A DNA stretch of 64,000 nucleotides from Corallococcus coralloides DSM 2259 (GTDB lineage Bacteria > Myxococcota > Myxococcia > Myxococcales > Myxococcaceae). A program made the position numbers and the translations under genes. How positions within the stretch are numbered: position 1 is the stretch's first letter; the number at the start of each line of letters is the position of its first letter. The notes under the pieces were generated by a model. The model did not search any database. It had not been told where the DNA came from and was given only the letters and a program-made list of their open reading frames with translations. Shown piece by piece: positions 8,942 to 17,933 of this stretch. The stretch lies in NCBI RefSeq assembly GCF_000255295.1, contig NC_017030.1:1054001-1118000 (forward strand), written 5' to 3'.

Positions 8942-10225
8942 ATGACGACCCGTACCGCCCCTTCACTGGAAGCCGCCCCCTCCACCGAAGCCCCCGCCGT
9001 CACGAAGCCCGCGAAGCGCTCCCGCGCCAGGCAGGTGCTGCCCATCCTCGTGGGCGTGGCGGTGTTGGGCGGGGGTGCGCGCTTCCTCCTCACCCACGGT
9101 CACGAGTCCACCGACGATGCCCAGGTGGAGGGCCGCATCGCCAACGTGTCGCCGCGCGTGGCCGGTCAGGTGGCCCGCGTGCTGGTGCATGACAACCAGA
9201 CGGTGAAGGCCGGCGACGTGGTGGTGGAGCTGGACCACGCGGACCTGGACGCGCGCCTGGAGGTCGCTCGCGCGGACGTGATGAGCGCGGAGGCCCAGCT
9301 GTCCAACGCCCAGGCCCAGCTCACCCTCACGGAGGCCAACGCCGGCGCCAACCTGCGCCAGGCCCGCGCCGGCGTCACCCAGGCCTCCAGCGGCATCAGC
9401 TCCTCCAAGGCCGCGTTGGATCAGGCCCGCGCGGACGTGACCGCGTCCGAGGCGCGCTTCAAGCTGGCGGAGACGGACCTGGGCCGCATCAAGCAGCTGC
9501 GCGAGCAGGGCGCCGTGGCCCAGGCGGACCTGGACGCGCGCCAGGCCTCGTATGACCAGGCCAAGGCCGCGCTGGACCAGTCCCGCGCGCGGCTGACCTC
9601 CACCGAGGCCGGCATCCAGAGCTCCTCCGGTGGCCTGGAGGCCGCGCAGGGCAAGCTCAGCGCCGCGGAGACGGCGCCCGTGCAGGTGCAGGCCGCGCAG
9701 GCCGCGCTGAAGCTCGCGGAGGCCCGCCTCAAGCAGACGCACGGCGCGCTGACGCTCGCGGAGCTCGCCGTGTCCTACGCGCAGGTGCGCGCCCCGGTGG
9801 ACGGCGTGATCAGCCGCCGCACCGTGGAGGTGGGGCAGATGGTGGGGCCGGAGCGTCCGCTGATGGCCGTCGTTCCGCAGAACGACATCTGGATCGTCGC
9901 CAACTTCAAGGAGGACCAGGTCGGTGAGATGCGCCCGGGCCAGCCGGTGGAGCTGGAGGTGGACGCCTTCGGCAGCCACTCGTTCAAGGGCCACGTGGAC
10001 AGCCTCGCGGGCGCCAGCGGCGCGCGCTTCGCCCTGCTGCCGCCGGACAACGCGTCCGGCAACTTCGTGAAGGTCGTGCAGCGCATCCCCGTGCTCATCC
10101 GCTTCGATGGCGACCTGAAGGACCTGCCCATCAAGCCCGGCATGAGCGCCTACGTCACCGTGGACACCGGCGCGAAGCCGGAGCCCCAGAAGTCCGCGGC
10201 GGTGGATACCCGGAAGGCGGAGTAA
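8942..10225 (+). CDS. HlyD/EmrA-type efflux periplasmic adaptor
   Basis: A 427-residue membrane fusion protein. A single membrane helix sits at about residues 30-52. It is followed by STDDAQVEG and a split biotinyl-lipoyl domain (DNQTVKAGDVVVELD and VRAPVDGVISRRTVEVGQMV). Between these lies a long Ala/Gln-rich coiled-coil hairpin (about 105-270) for docking to an outer-membrane channel. The C-terminal beta barrel includes VANFKEDQVGEMRPGQPVELEVD, here shortened by reading only its first half as the diagnostic part. It partners the MFS pump starting 6 bp downstream. No TolC-type gene lies nearby, so the outer-membrane channel must come from elsewhere. Confidence 0.93.
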   Translation: MTTRTAPSLEAAPSTEAPAVTKPAKRSRARQVLPILVGVAVLGGGARFLLTHGHESTDDAQVEGRIANVSPRVAGQVARVLVHDNQTVKAGDVVVELDHADLDARLEVARADVMSAEAQLSNAQAQLTLTEANAGANLRQARAGVTQASSGISSSKAALDQARADVTASEARFKLAETDLGRIKQLREQGAVAQADLDARQASYDQAKAALDQSRARLTSTEAGIQSSSGGLEAAQGKLSAAETAPVQVQAAQAALKLAEARLKQTHGALTLAELAVSYAQVRAPVDGVISRRTVEVGQMVGPERPLMAVVPQNDIWIVANFKEDQVGEMRPGQPVELEVDAFGSHSFKGHVDSLAGASGARFALLPPDNASGNFVKVVQRIPVLIRFDGDLKDLPIKPGMSAYVTVDTGAKPEPQKSAAVDTRKAE

Positions 10226-10231
10226 CCCCCC

Positions 10232-11782
10232 GTGGACGCACGCAGAGACGTCATCCAAGGTTCCAAGACGGGCATCACCATCGCGGCCATGGCCGCGGCG
10301 CTGATGTCCGTGCTGGACATCTCCATCGTCAACGTGGCCTTGAGCGACATCCGCGCGAGCTTCGGCACGCCGTTGGATCAGATCGCCTGGGTGTCCACGG
10401 GCTACATGATGGCCAACGTGGTGGTCATCCCGATGACGGGCTGGCTGCAGCGCCGCTTTGGCTACCGGAAGTACTTCACCTTCTCCGTCATCCTCTTCAC
10501 GGTGGCCAGCGTGCTGTGCGGCCTGTCGTGGAACCTGACGTCACTGGTGGCCTTCCGCATCCTCCAGGGCATGGGCGGCGGCGCCATCATCCCCACGTCC
10601 CAGGCCATCCTCTTCGCCCGCTACCCGCGCGAGGAGCACGGCATGGCGGGTGCCCTCTTCGGCCTGGGCGCCGTGACGGGCCCGCTGCTGGGGCCCACCG
10701 TGGGCGGCCTGCTCATCGAAGCGGCCAGCTGGCACTGGATCTTCCTCATCAACGTGCCGGTGGGCCTCTTCGCCGCGTACATGGCGTGGCGCTACATCGA
10801 ACAGCCCCACTTCGAACCGTCCACGGAGAAGGTGGACAAGAACGGCATCGCGCTGCTCGCCGTGGGCATGGCCTGCCTCCAGTACGTGCTGGAGGAGGGC
10901 AACCGCGAGGACTGGTTCGACAGCCGGCTGATTACCCTGCTGGCGGTCATCGCGGGCATCGCGCTCATCACCTTCGTCGTCCACGAGCTGGAGACACCCA
11001 GTCCCGTGGTGGACCTGCGCGTGTTCGGCAACCGCAGCTACTCCGCGGCCACGGGGGTGAACTTCCTCGTGGGCACGGCGCTGTTCTCTGGCTCGTTCCT
11101 CTTCAGCCTCTTCTGCGGCTCCGTGATGCGCTACGAGGCATTGGACATCGGGCTCATCTTCCTCAAGGGCAGCGCCATCCAGATTCTGCTGATGCCGCTC
11201 ATCGGCAAGTTCGGAGGCAAGGTGGATGGCCGGTACCTGATTGGCTTCGGCATCCTGGGCATGAGCCTGTCCTTGTGGACCAACGGCCACCTGGCCACGC
11301 GCGTGGATGAAATCACCCTCATCACGCCGGTGTTCATCCGCGCCTGCTCGCTGGGCTTCATCTTCGTGCCGCTGTCGGTGATGGCGCTCAGCAACCTGCG
11401 TCCGGAGCAGCGAGGCAACGCGGCGGGCCTCTTCAACCTCACCCGCGAGCTGGGCGGCTCCATTGGCACCGCGTGGATGAGCAGCGCGCTCAGCCGCTCC
11501 ACCCAGGCCAACGTCACCGCCATCACCTCGCACGTGGACGTCTACGGGCAGGTGGCCCAGGAGCAGGTCGCCTCGATGACCGGCGCCATGGCGGCCAGGG
11601 GCGTGCTCAACCCCACGGGCGCCGCCTACGGCCTGTTGAGCCAGCGCATCAACGCGCAGGCGCTGGTGCGGGCCTTCAACGCGAACTTCCTCATCCTCGC
11701 CGCGCTGTTCGTCTGCGCCCTCGTCCTGGTGGTCATGCTCCAGAAGGCGGACCCGAACGTGAAGGTGGAAGGCGCGCACTAG
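10232..11782 (+). CDS. EmrB/QacA-type MFS multidrug transporter (DHA2)
   Basis: A 516-residue, probably 14-helix drug:proton antiporter of the DHA2 family. Helix 1 contains LDISIVNVALSDI, typical of EmrB. Motif C, the antiporter signature, is visible in helix 5 as LGAVTGPLLGPTVGG. Translation starts at a GTG 6 bp after the adaptor gene, so MarR, adaptor and pump form one operon. A strong hairpin after the stop closes it. The substrate is unknown; export of the nearby megasynthase product is possible but untested. Confidence 0.93.
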   Translation: MDARRDVIQGSKTGITIAAMAAALMSVLDISIVNVALSDIRASFGTPLDQIAWVSTGYMMANVVVIPMTGWLQRRFGYRKYFTFSVILFTVASVLCGLSWNLTSLVAFRILQGMGGGAIIPTSQAILFARYPREEHGMAGALFGLGAVTGPLLGPTVGGLLIEAASWHWIFLINVPVGLFAAYMAWRYIEQPHFEPSTEKVDKNGIALLAVGMACLQYVLEEGNREDWFDSRLITLLAVIAGIALITFVVHELETPSPVVDLRVFGNRSYSAATGVNFLVGTALFSGSFLFSLFCGSVMRYEALDIGLIFLKGSAIQILLMPLIGKFGGKVDGRYLIGFGILGMSLSLWTNGHLATRVDEITLITPVFIRACSLGFIFVPLSVMALSNLRPEQRGNAAGLFNLTRELGGSIGTAWMSSALSRSTQANVTAITSHVDVYGQVAQEQVASMTGAMAARGVLNPTGAAYGLLSQRINAQALVRAFNANFLILAALFVCALVLVVMLQKADPNVKVEGAH

Positions 11783-11805
11783 CAACGCGGTCGCTGGAAA
11801 CGACA

Positions 11806-11840
11806 AAGCGCGGGTCCCCAGGTAGCGGGGGCCCGCGCTT
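11806..11840. terminator. Bidirectional terminator between the pump and protease genes
   Basis: AAGCGCGGG and CCCC pair with GGGG and CCCGCGCTT around a 7-nt loop, each side with one bulged base. The hairpin lies between two convergent stops. The rightward side runs into CTTCGTTTC; the A-rich left flank gives a T-rich run in the other direction. Confidence 0.7.
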
Positions 11841-11867
11841 CTTCGTTTCAGGCGCTGGGGCAGACGA

Positions 11868-13403
11868 CTACCGGCGCCACTTCTGCGCGGCGGTGCCGTT
11901 GCACTCCCAGAGCTGCAGCGGGGTGCCGCTGGCGGAGTTGCCGCTGGTCACGTCCACGCACTTGTTGGCCTGGGGGTTCACCAGGTCACCAGCGCCGGAG
12001 AGGATGAACTGCTGCGCGGGGTTTCCGTTGCAGCTCACCAGCTGGATGGCCGTGCCGTTGGCGCTGGAGCCCCAGGCCACGTCCATGCACTTGCCGAACG
12101 CGCGCACGGTGCCGTCCGACATGAAGGTCCACCGCTGCGCGTTGGTGCCGTTGCAGTCCCACAGCTGCAGGCGGGTGCCGTCGTTGGTGTTGGAGTTCGG
12201 CACGTCGATGCACTTGTTCGCCAGGCCGATGATGGGACCGCCGGAGCCGCCACCGCCCGTGGTGGTGAGCGACAGGCCGTAGGCGTTCAGGATGGGGAGG
12301 AGCGGCTGGAAGACGGTGTTGCCGCCGGAGGAGCAGTTGCCGCCGGCGCCGGACGTCACGCCCTGCGCCTGGTTGCCGGACAGCCACGAGCCGCCGGAGT
12401 CACCGCCCTCCGCGCACGCGCTGGACGCCGTGAGGCCATACACCGGGCCCGCGGAGTAGTTCACCGTGACGTTCTTCCCCGTGATGACGCCGCAGCGCCA
12501 GCCGGTGGTGGAGCCCGAGCGACAGACGGACGCGTTGACGCCCGCCTCCTGCGAGCCCTGCACCAGCACGTTGCCGCCCGCGTAGTTGTTCACCCACGGC
12601 TGCGACCCCCAGGAGCCGTTGGTGCGCACCCAGGCGTAGTCGTTGCCGGGCCAGCTGGCCGCCACCACCGTGCCCTGCGCCACGCCGTTGAAGCCGCTGG
12701 TGCCCGTGCCCGGCCCGCCGCAGTGGCCCGCCGTCACGAAGCCGCCCGCCACCGGGAAGCCGATGGAGCAGCGCGAGCCGCCCGGGTAGTACGCGTCACC
12801 GCCGCGCAGGTCGTACACCGGCTTGAACTCCTCGCGTGACGGCACCGTCCGCACCGCGGCGTGCTTCACGCCCGCCTTCGCGACGAAGTCCGTGCCGCCC
12901 GTCAGCGCGGAGTCCTGCGTCAGGACCACCACGCTGTTCGTCATCACGTCCACGTACCAGGCGTGCACGGCGCGGCCCGCCATCCCGCTGTCGCGGTCCA
13001 GCTGGGCCTTCACCGCCTCCAGCTCCGCCTGCGTGTACTTCACCTTCCGCGGCTCCGCCCCCGCGCGGCGCACCGCGTCCGCGTCCGCGTCCGTCGTCAC
13101 GCCCACCACCAGCGCGCTGCCGTCCGCGTTCATCCACGCGCCGCCAAAGCGCTCGCCCAGCTGCGCGCGCAGGTTGCCCTCCACGCGCACCGCCGCGGCC
13201 TCCGACGCCAGCCGCTGCTTCGCGCCGTCCGCCGTCAGGCCCAGGTCCCGCTGCATCGCGGAGAGCAGGTCGGGCGACACGTCGTGCGCCAGCGCCGCTT
13301 CCGCGGGGGAGGGCGCCGCCATCGCCATCGAGGGAATGACGCTCAACGTGGCGCCAGCGAACAGCGCCGTCGCGGTGGAGAACAGCCCGGAGGTCCGCTT
13401 CAT
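11868..13403 (-). CDS. Secreted trypsin-like (S1 family) protease with C-terminal ricin-type lectin domain
   Basis: A 511-residue exoenzyme. A Sec signal peptide covers about residues 1-29 (MKRTSG start to AMAA). An alpha-lytic/streptogrisin-type propeptide follows to about 195. The catalytic domain has His227 in TAGHC, Asp255 in NDYAW and Ser336 in GGDSGGS, so the triad is intact. A TTTGGGGSGG linker near 380 leads to a ricin B beta-trefoil domain with repeated CxDV and QLW..C motifs, probably for binding glycans of prey or matrix. I chose the ATG at 13403 because it begins the signal peptide and has a CAGGA site; the longer frame adds an unlikely 23 residues. It probably acts in predation or peptide nutrition. 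Transcription likely begins in the AT-rich patch upstream. Confidence 0.93.
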   Translation of the reverse strand: MKRTSGLFSTATALFAGATLSVIPSMAMAAPSPAEAALAHDVSPDLLSAMQRDLGLTADGAKQRLASEAAAVRVEGNLRAQLGERFGGAWMNADGSALVVGVTTDADADAVRRAGAEPRKVKYTQAELEAVKAQLDRDSGMAGRAVHAWYVDVMTNSVVVLTQDSALTGGTDFVAKAGVKHAAVRTVPSREEFKPVYDLRGGDAYYPGGSRCSIGFPVAGGFVTAGHCGGPGTGTSGFNGVAQGTVVAASWPGNDYAWVRTNGSWGSQPWVNNYAGGNVLVQGSQEAGVNASVCRSGSTTGWRCGVITGKNVTVNYSAGPVYGLTASSACAEGGDSGGSWLSGNQAQGVTSGAGGNCSSGGNTVFQPLLPILNAYGLSLTTTGGGGSGGPIIGLANKCIDVPNSNTNDGTRLQLWDCNGTNAQRWTFMSDGTVRAFGKCMDVAWGSSANGTAIQLVSCNGNPAQQFILSGAGDLVNPQANKCVDVTSGNSASGTPLQLWECNGTAAQKWRR

Positions 13404-13460
13404 CGGGGTCCTGCCTTTCGTGCTGCGGGGAAGCCCGAAGCGAAACCCGACTGAGCCGCG

Positions 13461-13510
13461 AAGGTCAAACAATTCAAGAATTACTTAAATTCTCCGACAT
13501 TTTTGTGTGG
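13461..13510 (-). promoter_or_regulatory. AT-rich promoter region of the protease gene
   Basis: A sharply AT-rich stretch in otherwise GC-rich DNA, 60-105 bp upstream of the protease start. It contains the near-palindrome AATTC-AA-GAATT at 13471-13482. The composition and position suggest promoter and operator sequence; I cannot assign -35 and -10 boxes with confidence. Confidence 0.4.
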
Positions 13511-13536
13511 CCGAAGAAAGTCCCAGAAAACAAGAA

Positions 13537-13566
13537 GGCCCGGTGCGTCATGAGACGCACCGGGCC
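13537..13566 (-). terminator. Terminator of the lyase-like gene
   Basis: A perfect 13-bp stem, GGCCCGGTGCGTC with GACGCACCGGGCC, around a 4-nt loop. It lies 30 bp beyond the lyase stop. On the minus strand it is followed by a T-rich run, as expected for an intrinsic terminator. Confidence 0.8.
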
Positions 13567-13596
13567 TATGGAACTTGCTTCGGTGTCGAGCGGAAG

Positions 13597-14655
13597 TCAG
13601 CGCTTCGCGCGCGGGGCCAGCGCGCGGGCGGGGGCCCGGCGACGGCGCAGCGCGACAGCGCCCAGCATCAGCAGGGCACCGGCGAAGGGCAGGGTGCCGG
13701 ACGTGCCGGACGCGCTGCAGCCCCCCGCCATGGCGTCGGACGAGTCCGGCAGGCCATTGGGGTTGTTGGACACGGGCGTGGGGGTGGGGACGGAGGGGGT
13801 CTGTCCGCCCACGGTGGGCAGCTGCGGCGTGTTCGTCACCGGCGTCTCCGCCACCGGGGCCTCCACCGTCGGATCCTCCGCGGGGATGTTCGTGTCATCC
13901 GGCACGGGCGTGGGCGCGGGCGCGGGCTCCTCCACCGGCGCGGGCGCGGGCGGCATCACCTCATCGAGCGTCGTCGCCATGGTGAAGCCGTCGTGGTAGA
14001 TGGCGCCTTCGGGCTTGATGGCGGCGTCGCGGTACAGCCCCATCTTCAGGTAGTTCAGCTCCTTGCCGAACTGGTTGGCGCCGTAGGTCTTCGGCAGCAC
14101 GTGCTCGCCGTTGTGCCACAGCTCCACGAAGCCGACCTTCTTGTCCGAGGACCACTTCACGTGCAGCACGAAGTCGTGCCAGTTGCCCTTGTTGATGGAC
14201 GTCTGCCACAGCACGGGCGTGGTGTTGCCGCCCACGCGCAGGTTGATCTTGTCCCCGCGCACGAAGAACTCCAGCGGCGGTGAGCCACAGCAGCTCTCCT
14301 GGTGCCACTGGGTGATGACCTGCCACGAGTCATGCACCGGGTAGTTCGAGGGGAAGAGCGTGCTCCACTTGTAGTAGTACTCCTTCCCCTGCGTCTCGTG
14401 GGTCAGGTAGAGCAGCTCGTTGCGGTTGCCGCTGGCGTTGATGGGATTGTCGCCCTGCTTCACCGTGGCCTTGAGGGCGTACCTGCCGTCACGCACCACA
14501 TCTGTCACGACCTGCAAGCGGCTGTTGGCAACGGCCTGTTGGCGCGTCCACTGGGACGTGTTGCCGGTCTCGAAGTCGCCCTTCCAGATGACGCCAGCGA
14601 AAGACAGGGCCGGCATCAGGGAGGCCGCGGCAACGAGCTGAAGGAGTCGCTTCAA
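13597..14655 (-). CDS. Secreted heparin-lyase-like polysaccharide lyase with MYXO-CTERM tail
   Basis: A 352-residue secreted protein. The best start is a TTG at 14655 (LKRLLQL...), which has an AAAGGA site 9 nt upstream and begins a clear signal peptide ending near SFAG. Residues about 22-235 resemble the jelly-roll of heparin lyase I-like polysaccharide lyases, with DFETGN, WHQESC and a ..NWHDFVLHVKW strand. A Pro/Thr/Val-rich spacer of roughly 80 residues follows. The tail is a Gly-Cys motif, a hydrophobic segment and an arginine cluster (ALRRRR), the MYXO-CTERM sorting signal that leads to surface attachment or release in myxobacteria. The substrate is unknown; family identity rests on motif pattern only. 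It points the same way as the protease but has its own terminator. Confidence 0.7.
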   Translation of the reverse strand: MKRLLQLVAAASLMPALSFAGVIWKGDFETGNTSQWTRQQAVANSRLQVVTDVVRDGRYALKATVKQGDNPINASGNRNELLYLTHETQGKEYYYKWSTLFPSNYPVHDSWQVITQWHQESCCGSPPLEFFVRGDKINLRVGGNTTPVLWQTSINKGNWHDFVLHVKWSSDKKVGFVELWHNGEHVLPKTYGANQFGKELNYLKMGLYRDAAIKPEGAIYHDGFTMATTLDEVMPPAPAPVEEPAPAPTPVPDDTNIPAEDPTVEAPVAETPVTNTPQLPTVGGQTPSVPTPTPVSNNPNGLPDSSDAMAGGCSASGTSGTLPFAGALLMLGAVALRRRRAPARALAPRAKR

Positions 14656-15169
14656 ACAGGGGTCCTTTCGGTCCGGGTTGGGCCACGAGGACACGCGGCG
14701 GGGAAAAAGCCTTCCCGCCCCATCCCGCCTGCCAACCCCCTGCCATCCGCGCGCCCGGCGGGTCGCCTGGTGGGCCATGAGGCGGACAAGGCCCTGCCGC
14801 CCGTCACTTCCCCAGGCATGCCGAAGCGCGTGATTCCGGGTGGATGCGGGCGCTCAAACCATCCTTCGAGAGCAGCCGTGCAGCCGAGCCCCCGGGCGTC
14901 ATCCCCTCAACAACCTGACGGCCCGGCGCCCTGTCTCCCTGTCGCATCGGACGTGGGAAGTGAGGCCTTTTCTCAAGATCGGCGGAGCAGCCCGTCTATT
15001 GGTGCGTGTGTCGCCCAAAACATCCGATGCGCCTGTTCTCCCACCGCCTTGCTGCCCACCGCGTCATGGGACGCCTGGAGGCAGGGGACGGAGCCAGGTC
15101 GGCGTTCGTCGGAGGTTGGTGTAGAACGGCCCGGAGGGGCGGCAGGGGGGAGACGCCCGAGGGGACCGC
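14656..15169. other. 514-bp intergenic region, no gene recognised
   Basis: Divergent promoter region between the lyase-like gene and the CHAT gene. I see no convincing coding frame. Two 9-bp arms, CGCATCGGA (14943-14951) and TCCGATGCG (15023-15031), are inverted repeats 71 bp apart; this may be chance. Confidence 0.4.
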
Positions 15170-17920
15170 ATGGTGAAGCCGGCGAAGATGAGTCTCTGGG
15201 CGCTGGCACTGGCCATGCCCCTCCTGGCTGCTGGCGTCGCGGCCCTGAAGCCCCGGGCGCAGCCGCAGTCCCTTCCTGACACCTTCTGGACGGATCGCCG
15301 GGCGGCGGCCCGTATCGAAGCCCGCCTCACGCACCCGGAAGCGGACCGCTACCGCTCACGCGCCCCCGCGGGCGGCTGCCCGGTTCCCGCCGAGCCCATG
15401 CCCCTGGGCCCGCTCGCCCGCATGGAGGCCCAGCAGGACTGGGGCGGCATCGCGGCGGCGTATGCCCTGGAGGGTGAGTGGAACCAGGCGGCCTCCTTCC
15501 TGGAGCGCACGCCGGGCTCGCCGGAGCGCGACAGCGACCTGGCGGCCGTGGCGCTCGCGCGGGGGGACCATGAGCGGGCGCTGCGCCTCCTGGACGGCGC
15601 GCTCACCGCGAAGCCGAACCTCACGCAGGCGCTGTGGAACCGCGCGCTGGTGTTCCGGGAGATGGGGCTGACGCTGCGCGCGTCCGCGCTCTTCGAAGAG
15701 GTGGCGAAGCGCAATGAGCAGGGTTGGGGGCGCGAAGCCCACGCCCAGGCGCTGGCCCTTCGCGAGGCGACGCTGGAGCGCCAGCGCCAGTGGAAGGCCG
15801 CGCGCGACGCGACCCTGGCCCTGATGGAGGACCCCAAGGCGCCCCTGCCCATGGACGCGGCCCGGCAGATGCCCGGCACCGTGCGCGGCATCTTCTATGA
15901 CGTGGTGCGCGCCGCGGCGTCGAAGGAGCGCGCGCAGTCACTGCTGCCGCTGGCGAAGGAGCTGGACCGGCTGCATGGCGGCAGCGTGCTCACGGACTAT
16001 GTGCAGCGCGTGGCGAAGCGCGACTTCTCCCGCCGAAGCACGCTGGCGCAGCAGTACGCGGAGTCCCTGCGGGCGGGCCACGGGGTCCCGGATGCGCTCC
16101 TGGACCGGGCGCGGCTGTCCGGCGACGACGACATCTACCTGGGCGCCCTGCTGCGCGGCCGCAGCAATGCCACGCGGGACCTCCAGGACACGCTCGCGCG
16201 CATCCAGAAGACGAACGACCCCTGGTTCGCGGACATCGCGGAGCGGGACCAGGCGCGCAAGGAGATACTGGAGGGCGCGTGGTGGAAGGCCGAGCAGCGC
16301 TACTTCGGCGCGCTCCAGCGCTGCCGTGAGACGACGGTGTCGGTGCGCTGCCTGGATCTGGAGCGGCGGCTGGCCATGTTCTACGGCGACATGCAGCGCG
16401 TCTCCGAGGCCGAGCAGCACGCGAAGCAGCTGTGGGCGGGCGCCCGGCAGCTGCGCGAGTGGGACCTGGAGCTCAACGCCCTGGAGATCCTCAGCCACGT
16501 GGCGCGCTCCCGCAACGACCTGGGCAGCGCCCGCGCGTACCTGGAGGAGTGGATGGCCCGCGGGGCCTCGGTCAGCTGCTACTGGCCCCACGTGCAGCTG
16601 GCGCACCTGCACTACCAGGACCTGCGGCCAGAGGCCGCCCGGCGCGAGCTGGAGCTGGCCGCCGCCTGCTCCGACAACCCGATGGAGCCGATGTTCGGCG
16701 CGACGCTCGCGGAGCTGACGCGCACGAGCTCCGGCTCCGAGGACGCCGCGTGGATGCGGGCCATCTCCGCGAAGATGCTGGCGGGGCCGGTCGTCACGAA
16801 GAGCGACCAGGTCTACGAACGCTACCTGGAGGGCCGCTTCCTCCTGGAGCAGGACCGGAGCCAGGGCGAGGCGTTCCTGCGCGACACCATCACCCGGGCG
16901 GACGCGCTGCCGCGCGGGGACGCCCTGGCGCGCGAGTCGTGGGCGCTCGCCTATTCGTCGCTGGCGACGGACGCGGGCCGCGCTGGAGAGTTCCCCAAGG
17001 TGGTGACGCTGATGGCCGCCCAGCTGGGCACGCCCGTGCCCACCCGGTGCGCGCTGGCCGCCAGCGTCCACGCGGAGCGCACCGTGCTGGTCGCGCTGGG
17101 GCCCAAGGGCGAGGTGAAGGGCCACTACGATGCCTCGCGCAAGGTGGCGTTCGCCCACGCGGACTCGTCCCGGCTGGTGCCGGACGCCCTGCGCCAGACG
17201 CTCGCCAGCTGCGAGCGCGTGGATGTGCTCGCGTGGGCCCCCATCTTCGGGCGCACGGACCTGCTGCCGGCGGAGCTGGCGTGGAGCTTCCGGCTGGGCC
17301 GCGTCAGCGGTCCCCGCCCGGCCCCCGCGGCCACGCGCCGCCTGGTGGTGGCCGGCGTGGAGACGCCGTCGCTGCTGCAGCTGCCCCGGCTGCCCACGTG
17401 GACGCCGGACGCGGAGCCCGGCAGCGCTCCGCCGGACGTGCTGTCCGGTTCGGACGCCACGCCCTCGCGCGTGCTGGCGCGCATGGCGGACGCCACGGAG
17501 ATTGAAATCCACGCCCACGGCATCACCGACCCCACGCTCTCCGGCGCGTCGCTGGTGGTGCTGTCCCCGGAGGTCAACGGCCGCTACGCGCTCACCGCGG
17601 ACGTGGTGCGGGAGCACCGGCTCACCGGCGCGCCCACCGTGTTCCTGGCCGCGTGCAGCGCGGGCCGCACCACGGCCCTGCAGAGCACGGAGCCCTTCAG
17701 CCTGCCGGCGGCCTTCATTGACTCGGGCGCGAGAGCGGTGCTGGCCTCCACCGTGGACATCCCGGACGCGGCGGGCCGCTTCTTCGACGGTGTGCGCCGG
17801 CGCATCCACTCGGGCGTCCCCGCCGCCATCGCGCTGCGCGACGAGCGCCAGGCGTGGCTGTCCCGCGACGCCCGGGCCGGGTGGACGCGGGCCGTGCTGC
17901 TGGTCGAAAACGCCGAGTGA
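15170..17920 (+). CDS. Membrane-anchored CHAT-domain peptidase with helical-repeat body
   Basis: A 916-residue protein. The ATG is preceded by an AGGGGA site. Residues 8-26 form one hydrophobic helix, so the rest is probably exported or anchored in the periplasm. Residues about 40-200 form a TPR-like module that is clearly homologous to the C-terminal part of the anti-sigma factor at 19927-20757; shared landmarks are EARL, RDSDLA.VAL and QALWNR. More helical repeats fill the middle (about 200-640). The C-terminal CHAT (caspase-HetF-associated) domain has the catalytic His783 in IHAHG and Cys829 in LAACSAG, the expected dyad spacing. CHAT proteins are caspase-like cysteine peptidases, often tied to stress or death signalling. 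The substrate is unknown; the nearby anti-sigma factor is the obvious candidate to test. Confidence 0.88.
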   Translation: MVKPAKMSLWALALAMPLLAAGVAALKPRAQPQSLPDTFWTDRRAAARIEARLTHPEADRYRSRAPAGGCPVPAEPMPLGPLARMEAQQDWGGIAAAYALEGEWNQAASFLERTPGSPERDSDLAAVALARGDHERALRLLDGALTAKPNLTQALWNRALVFREMGLTLRASALFEEVAKRNEQGWGREAHAQALALREATLERQRQWKAARDATLALMEDPKAPLPMDAARQMPGTVRGIFYDVVRAAASKERAQSLLPLAKELDRLHGGSVLTDYVQRVAKRDFSRRSTLAQQYAESLRAGHGVPDALLDRARLSGDDDIYLGALLRGRSNATRDLQDTLARIQKTNDPWFADIAERDQARKEILEGAWWKAEQRYFGALQRCRETTVSVRCLDLERRLAMFYGDMQRVSEAEQHAKQLWAGARQLREWDLELNALEILSHVARSRNDLGSARAYLEEWMARGASVSCYWPHVQLAHLHYQDLRPEAARRELELAAACSDNPMEPMFGATLAELTRTSSGSEDAAWMRAISAKMLAGPVVTKSDQVYERYLEGRFLLEQDRSQGEAFLRDTITRADALPRGDALARESWALAYSSLATDAGRAGEFPKVVTLMAAQLGTPVPTRCALAASVHAERTVLVALGPKGEVKGHYDASRKVAFAHADSSRLVPDALRQTLASCERVDVLAWAPIFGRTDLLPAELAWSFRLGRVSGPRPAPAATRRLVVAGVETPSLLQLPRLPTWTPDAEPGSAPPDVLSGSDATPSRVLARMADATEIEIHAHGITDPTLSGASLVVLSPEVNGRYALTADVVREHRLTGAPTVFLAACSAGRTTALQSTEPFSLPAAFIDSGARAVLASTVDIPDAAGRFFDGVRRRIHSGVPAAIALRDERQAWLSRDARAGWTRAVLLVENAE

Positions 17921-17933
17921 CCCGGCGCGAAGG

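Noticed and set aside
14840-15124. A 94-residue plus-strand frame upstream of the CHAT gene
   Set aside because: No ribosome site, no recognisable pattern, and it overlaps the likely promoter region.
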